Position numbers and translations under genes: made by a program. Shown here piece after piece: positions 6,540 through 9,494 of a stretch of 9,494 nt of DNA. The number at the start of each line of letters is the position of its first letter. Positions within the stretch are counted from its first letter, which is position 1. Below the pieces are notes generated by a model. It ran no database searches, was not told the DNA's origin, and saw only the letters and a program-made list of their open reading frames with translations. The stretch covers positions 1-9,494 of the forward strand of contig CAMDBZ010000045.1 of assembly GCA_945889565.1 (NCBI GenBank), written 5' to 3'. The stretch comes from Thermoflexus hugenholtzii JAD2 (GTDB lineage: Bacteria > Chloroflexota > Dehalococcoidia > UBA2979).

Positions 6540-7846
6540 GCGAGGCCACGCGGGCGCCTGCCCTCCGCCGCACGCTGGGGCTCTGGGGCACGACGGTCTC
6601 GGGCGTGGGGATCATCCTCGGCGCCGGGATTTACGTGCTGATCGGCGCAGCGGCCGCGGACGCGGGCGGCGCGCTGTGGGCGTCGTTCCTGATCGCCGCC
6701 GTGCTGGCCGGCGCGACCGGGCTCTCCTACGCGGAGCTGGCCGCGATGTTCCCGGAAGCCGGCGGTAGCGCGGCGTACGCGCGGGAGGCGTTCGGGCGGC
6801 GCGCGGGCTTCCTCGTGGGCTGGCTGCTGCTGACCATGGTCGTGCTGGCCGCCGCGGCAGTGGCGATCGGCTTCGGCGGCTACGTCGACGACCTGCTGGG
6901 CCCCGATGTCCGCCCGTCCGCCGCGCTGCTGATCGCGGCGTGCGCCGTCGTCGTGTGGGTCGGCGTGCGCGAGACGGTCGCGATCGCCGTCGTCTTCACG
7001 CTGCTCGAGGCAGCCGGACTCGTGCTCGCGATCGTCGTGGGACTGCCGTACCTCGACCCTGGCGCGCTCGTCGATACGCCGCGCGGCGCGAGCGGAGTGA
7101 TCGCCGCCGCGTCGCTCGTGTTCTTCGCGTTCACGGGCTTCGAACAGATGGCGACGCTGGCGGAGGAGGCGCGGGAGCCGGCGCGCACCATCCCACGCGC
7201 GATGCTGCTGGCGATCGCCATCACCACCGCGCTCTACCTGCTCGTCGCGGTGACCGCCGTCTCGGTGATCCCGTGGCGGGAGCTGGCCGGCGACACCGCG
7301 CCGCTCGCCGACGTGGTGCGCCGCGCGGCGAGCGACCGGGCGGGCGACGGGCTGGCGGTGATCGCACTGTTCGCGACGGCGAACACGGTGCTGATGCTGC
7401 TCGCCACCGGCGCGCGGCTCGCGTGGGGGATGGCGCGTCGCGGGCTGCTGCCGCCGCCGTTCGGCCGCCTCGACGCACGGCGCGACACGCCCTGGTTCGC
7501 GACGGTCGCGGTGAGCGGCGCGGCGCTCGCGTTCGCGCTGTCAGGCGACATCGGCCGCGTCGCGCAGCTCACGAACGTGACGATCTTCGTGGCGTTCATC
7601 GTCGTGAACGCCGCGCTGGTGGCGCTGCGGCTGCGGCGGCCGCACGCCGTGCGCCCGTTCCGCATCGGCGGCAGCGTGCGCGGCGTGCCGCTGACGGCGC
7701 TCGTCGGCGGCGGCGCGGCGGCGGTGCTGCTCGCGGGCGCGGACCCGCTCGTGCTGCTGGCGGGCGGCGGGCTGCTGCTGGCCGGCCTCGGCGTGTCCGT
7801 GGTCGCGCTGCGGCACGAGCTCCCGCCCGCGGATGCCGCCGCGTGA
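6536..7846 (+). CDS. APC-superfamily amino-acid permease
   Basis: A 436-residue hydrophobic protein with about 12 membrane helices, consistent with the APC transporter fold. The TM1 unwound substrate motif is clear (GVGIILGAGIYVLIG, 23-37). TM6 and the following loop read FFAFTGFEQMATLAEEAREP (196-215), the typical FxGFE/NP block, followed by RTIPRAML (217-224). VSVIPWRELAG (242-252) is a usual post-TM7 element. It should import amino acids or related amines by cation coupling or exchange across the inner membrane; the substrate is not readable. The GTG at 6536 is chosen because it starts the protein shortly before TM1 and overlaps the upstream stop as GTGA. The bases before it encode the protease proline tail and hold no good Shine-Dalgarno, so initiation probably depends on ribosomes finishing the protease. 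It shares a second GTGA overlap with the HAD gene. Confidence 0.92.
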   Translation: MSEATRAPALRRTLGLWGTTVSGVGIILGAGIYVLIGAAAADAGGALWASFLIAAVLAGATGLSYAELAAMFPEAGGSAAYAREAFGRRAGFLVGWLLLTMVVLAAAAVAIGFGGYVDDLLGPDVRPSAALLIAACAVVVWVGVRETVAIAVVFTLLEAAGLVLAIVVGLPYLDPGALVDTPRGASGVIAAASLVFFAFTGFEQMATLAEEAREPARTIPRAMLLAIAITTALYLLVAVTAVSVIPWRELAGDTAPLADVVRRAASDRAGDGLAVIALFATANTVLMLLATGARLAWGMARRGLLPPPFGRLDARRDTPWFATVAVSGAALAFALSGDIGRVAQLTNVTIFVAFIVVNAALVALRLRRPHAVRPFRIGGSVRGVPLTALVGGGAAAVLLAGADPLVLLAGGGLLLAGLGVSVVALRHELPPADAAA

Positions 7847-8397
7847 ACGACACGCGCCCGTTCGTCACGCTGGACCTCGATGGCGTGATCTGCAGCCCGC
7901 CGTTCGGCGTGAACGTGGGCATCAGCGCGCGCTTCCTGGACGCCGACGCGGCGCCGGCGCCCGCGCGCGTGCCGCCGCGCGCGCTCTCCCGCGTGGCCGA
8001 CCGCCTGCGCTTCGACTTCCGCCGCCCGCTGCCGGAGGCGGCGGCCGCGCTGCACGAGCTGCAAGCGCTGCGCCGCATCGTGCTGCTCACCGGGCGGCGT
8101 ACGAGCCCGGAGCGCTGGCTGCGCCGCCACGGCCTGGCGGACGCGATCGAGCGCGTGGTGATCAACGACACACCGCTGCGCAGCCCGCACTTCAAGCTGG
8201 CGCTGCTTGCGCAGCTCGCGCCCCGCGAGCACGTCGACGACGACGGGCGCACAGCGCAGCTGCTGGCGGAACGGTCAGCGGTGCGCGTGTACCTGCGCGA
8301 CTGGCCGCGCAATCGCGATGCGCAGTACGCGGCAGGCGTCGAGCGCATCGCGGATCTCGCGGCGTTCGTGCGGCTCGTACGCGCGGGCGAGGCGTAG
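7843..8397 (+). CDS. HAD-superfamily hydrolase-like protein, unknown substrate
   Basis: A 184-residue protein with all four HAD motifs. Motif I is TLDLDGVIC (9-17), with nucleophile D11 and general acid D13. Motif II is IVLLTGRR (T83). Motif III is probably K118 in PHFKLALLAQ, and motif IV is HVDDDGRTAQL (130-140) with acidic residues for magnesium. A cap-like insert lies between motifs I and II (about 18-75). Family members are mostly phosphatases or nucleotidases, and the substrate cannot be assigned. YLRDWPRNRD (150-159) resembles the segment after motif IV in small nucleotidase-like HADs. The GTG start (7843) overlaps the permease stop as GTGA and places motif I at the expected distance from the N-terminus. 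No ribosome site is apparent, so translation is probably coupled. The gene ends with two adjacent TAG codons (8395-8400), and the opposing phosphatase gene ends 10 bases further on. Confidence 0.86.
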   Translation: MNDTRPFVTLDLDGVICSPPFGVNVGISARFLDADAAPAPARVPPRALSRVADRLRFDFRRPLPEAAAALHELQALRRIVLLTGRRTSPERWLRRHGLADAIERVVINDTPLRSPHFKLALLAQLAPREHVDDDGRTAQLLAERSAVRVYLRDWPRNRDAQYAAGVERIADLAAFVRLVRAGEA

Positions 8398-8407
8398 TAG
8401 TGCGCGG

Positions 8408-9217
8408 CTAGAAGCGCGCGCCGAGGCTGCGCAGCAGCTCGCGGCAGGAGTCCGGCGCGCCGGCCGCGTAGGGCGGGATGTGCACCTGTTGCGGCGAGAG
8501 CTCCAGCGCGCGGCCGTTGAGGCGCATCAGCCCGCCGCCCGTGGCAGCGAGCACCGCCGTGCCACCCGCAACGTCCCACACCGAGCGCGGGCCGGTGGAC
8601 AGGTACACGTCCGCGCTGCCGTCGGCGGCGTGCGCGAGCTTCACTGCCGCCGAACCGCACGGATATACGTCGAAGGGGATGTGCACGTGCACGCGCTTGC
8701 GTTCGTAGTCGTGGCGTGAGACCACGACGCGACGCACGGCGCCGGCGGCGAGCGGCGGGATCGGCACGCCGTCGCGGCGCGCCTCGCACCGCCCTTCGAC
8801 GATGAGCCCGGACAGCACCGAGCGCTCGGTCGGCAGCCCGACGGCGCCGAGCACGAGCCGGTCGCCGACGAACAGCCCGACCGTCACGCCGAACTCCGCG
8901 AGCCCCCGCACGAACTCGCGCGTGCCGTCCAGCGGGTCCACGACCCACGTCGGCTCACCGTGGATCAGCGGCGCGATCTGCTCGGACTCCTCGGACAGCC
9001 AGTGCGCACCGTGCAGGAGCGGCATCAGCCGCTCGTGGAGCACCTCGTCGGCGGCGTAGTCGGCCTCGGTGACCGGGCCTTCGCCATCCTCCTTGTGGCG
9101 CACGCGCACGCTGCCGCGCTCGCGCACGGCCATGATCGCCTCGCCGGCCGCGAGCACGGCGGCCTCCATGCCGCTGCGCAACGCGTCGAAATCGAATTCA
9201 CCCACACACCCTCCCAC
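8408..9217 (-). CDS. Inositol monophosphatase-family phosphatase, CysQ-like (3'(2'),5'-bisphosphate nucleotidase candidate)
   Basis: A 269-residue magnesium-dependent, lithium-sensitive-type phosphatase of normal family length. The metal-binding motifs are all present: GPVTEADYAAD (47-57, D53), WLSEESE (73-79, E76/E77), WVVDPLDGTREFVRG (91-105, D94, D97, T99) and SVWDVAGGTAVLAATGG (212-228, D215). The DGT(R/K)EF form in the second motif matches CysQ-type enzymes, which hydrolyse 3'-phosphoadenosine 5'-phosphate from sulfate activation. Inositol-phosphate or histidinol-phosphate phosphatases share the fold, and no sulfur or histidine gene is nearby to decide. The GTG at 9217 is supported by AGGA six bases upstream; a GTG at 9205 in the same frame is possible but has poor spacing from GGAGGG. 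No signal peptide is seen, so it should be cytosolic. It converges with the HAD gene. Confidence 0.91.
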   Translation of the reverse strand: MGGCVGEFDFDALRSGMEAAVLAAGEAIMAVRERGSVRVRHKEDGEGPVTEADYAADEVLHERLMPLLHGAHWLSEESEQIAPLIHGEPTWVVDPLDGTREFVRGLAEFGVTVGLFVGDRLVLGAVGLPTERSVLSGLIVEGRCEARRDGVPIPPLAAGAVRRVVVSRHDYERKRVHVHIPFDVYPCGSAAVKLAHAADGSADVYLSTGPRSVWDVAGGTAVLAATGGGLMRLNGRALELSPQQVHIPPYAAGAPDSCRELLRSLGARF

Positions 9218-9233
9218 GAGCGTTCCTGCATCG

Positions 9234-9239
9234 ATGCTA
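9234..9239 (-). promoter_or_regulatory. Possible -10 element for the phosphatase gene
   Basis: On the minus strand the sequence is TAGCAT in GGCGTAGCATCGATG, 16 bases before the GTG at 9217. That would leave a very short leader containing the AGGA ribosome site. No clear -35 is seen. The two 19-bp direct repeats begin 11 bases upstream of the hexamer. Confidence 0.36.
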
Positions 9240-9250
9240 CGCCGTTCGCG

Positions 9251-9294
9251 GCGGGCGCATCATGGGGGCGCGCCAGCGGGCGCATCATGGGGGC
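9251..9294. repeat. Pair of 19-bp direct repeats upstream of the phosphatase gene
   Basis: The unit gcgggcgcatcatgggggc occurs at 9251-9269 and again, identical, at 9276-9294, separated by gcgcca (25-bp period). The array fills the -35 and upstream part of the putative phosphatase promoter. It could be a two-site operator, a small duplication or an intergenic repeat element; the sequence alone cannot decide. Confidence 0.8.
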
Positions 9295-9302
9295 CCGCCC
9301 CC
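9289..9302 (-). terminator. GC hairpin just downstream of the solute-binding protein gene
   Basis: GGGGG (9289-9293) pairs with CCCCC (9298-9302) across a four-base loop, 13 bases after the stop at 9316-9318 when read on the minus strand. It overlaps the end of the second 19-bp repeat. There is no T-run after it, so termination is possible but not shown. Confidence 0.28.
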
Positions 9303-9315
9303 GGTGGGATGGCGC

Positions 9316-9494
9316 TCAGGCGCGCGGGTCGGTAGCGGGGTCCAGGAACCAGCGAGAGGCGAGCCAGCCTTCGTTGAACTCGAACGCGTCGAAGTCGTAC
9401 CCGCGGAGGTTGGGCGGGAGCAGCACGTACTCGTGCTGGGCCGAGATCGGCAGGAGCGCGGGCACCTGCTGAAGCAGCTCGCGCTGCGCCGCCC
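9316..9494 (-). CDS. C-terminus of a probable ABC-transporter solute-binding protein (family 5-like)
   Basis: Only the last 58 residues are in the window; the start is beyond the right edge. The visible segment starts AAQRELLQQVPALLPISAQHE, continues with EYVLLPPNLRGYDFDAF and ends LDPATDPRA at the TGA (9316-9318). This order, a helix with RELLQQ, then a Pro-rich turn, then a hydrophobic YVLL strand and RGY, looks like the end of peptide/oligopeptide solute-binding proteins (SBP_bac_5), where the last helix and strand close lobe I. If so, the protein would be periplasmic or lipid-anchored and feed an ABC importer for peptides or related solutes. The match is by pattern over a short tail only, so other periplasmic binding families are possible. 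That the frame is coding is supported by its codon use and the clean stop. Confidence 0.55.
   Translation of the reverse strand, partial: AAQRELLQQVPALLPISAQHEYVLLPPNLRGYDFDAFEFNEGWLASRWFLDPATDPRA

Noticed and set aside
8402..8419. Hairpin GCGCG/CGCGC between the convergent genes as a bidirectional terminator
   Set aside because: The stem is only five pairs with an eight-base loop and no T-run on either strand; such folds are frequent by chance at this GC content.
9251..9294. A CRISPR array
   Set aside because: Only two 19-bp copies with a 6-base spacer and no cas gene in view; spacers are far too short.

Overview
This is a very GC-rich bacterial chromosomal segment (G/C dominates nearly every third codon position; I estimate above 70% GC but have not computed it). 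Coding density is high, GTG starts are common, and several genes overlap by four bases. Nothing marks the window as plasmid, phage or mobile element: I see no transposase, integrase, tRNA, rRNA or CRISPR array. The phylum cannot be fixed by eye. The mix of genes (a LonH/YcbZ-type Lon protease, tandem cytosolic SxxK hydrolases and a family 5-like solute-binding protein) would suit a high-GC Gram-negative lineage such as Myxococcota/Binatota-like, Gemmatimonadota or a GC-rich proteobacterium. That is a weak inference.

Layout. Minus strand, 1-3882, transcribed right to left: an NAD(P)H:quinone oxidoreductase-like MDR protein (2896-3882), a class I SAM-dependent methyltransferase (2051-2776), and two paralogous beta-lactamase-fold serine hydrolases (823-1923, and 1-826 cut by the window edge) that share an ATGA stop/start overlap. 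Plus strand, 4020-8397: a tight three-gene unit of a Lon-like AAA+ protease, a 12-helix APC-family amino-acid permease and a HAD-fold protein, joined by two GTGA overlaps. Minus strand again, 8408-9494: an inositol-monophosphatase/CysQ-family phosphatase, and the C-terminal end of a probable ABC-transporter solute-binding protein cut by the right edge. The HAD and phosphatase genes converge with only 10 bases between their stops. The 3883-4019 gap is a divergent promoter region.

How the genes relate. The plus-strand trio is almost certainly co-transcribed and translationally coupled, but no shared pathway is evident. The protease end is unusual: a six-proline run lies just before the stop that overlaps the permease start. 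The tandem hydrolases look like a local duplication. The remaining genes are ordinary housekeeping or metabolic types.

I did not find a convincing undescribed system. The best leads are the degenerate Walker motifs in an otherwise protease-competent Lon homologue, the polyproline/GTGA junction, a 19-bp direct repeat upstream of the phosphatase gene, and a recurring TA(C/G)(G/C)AT hexamer in the gaps upstream of four genes.
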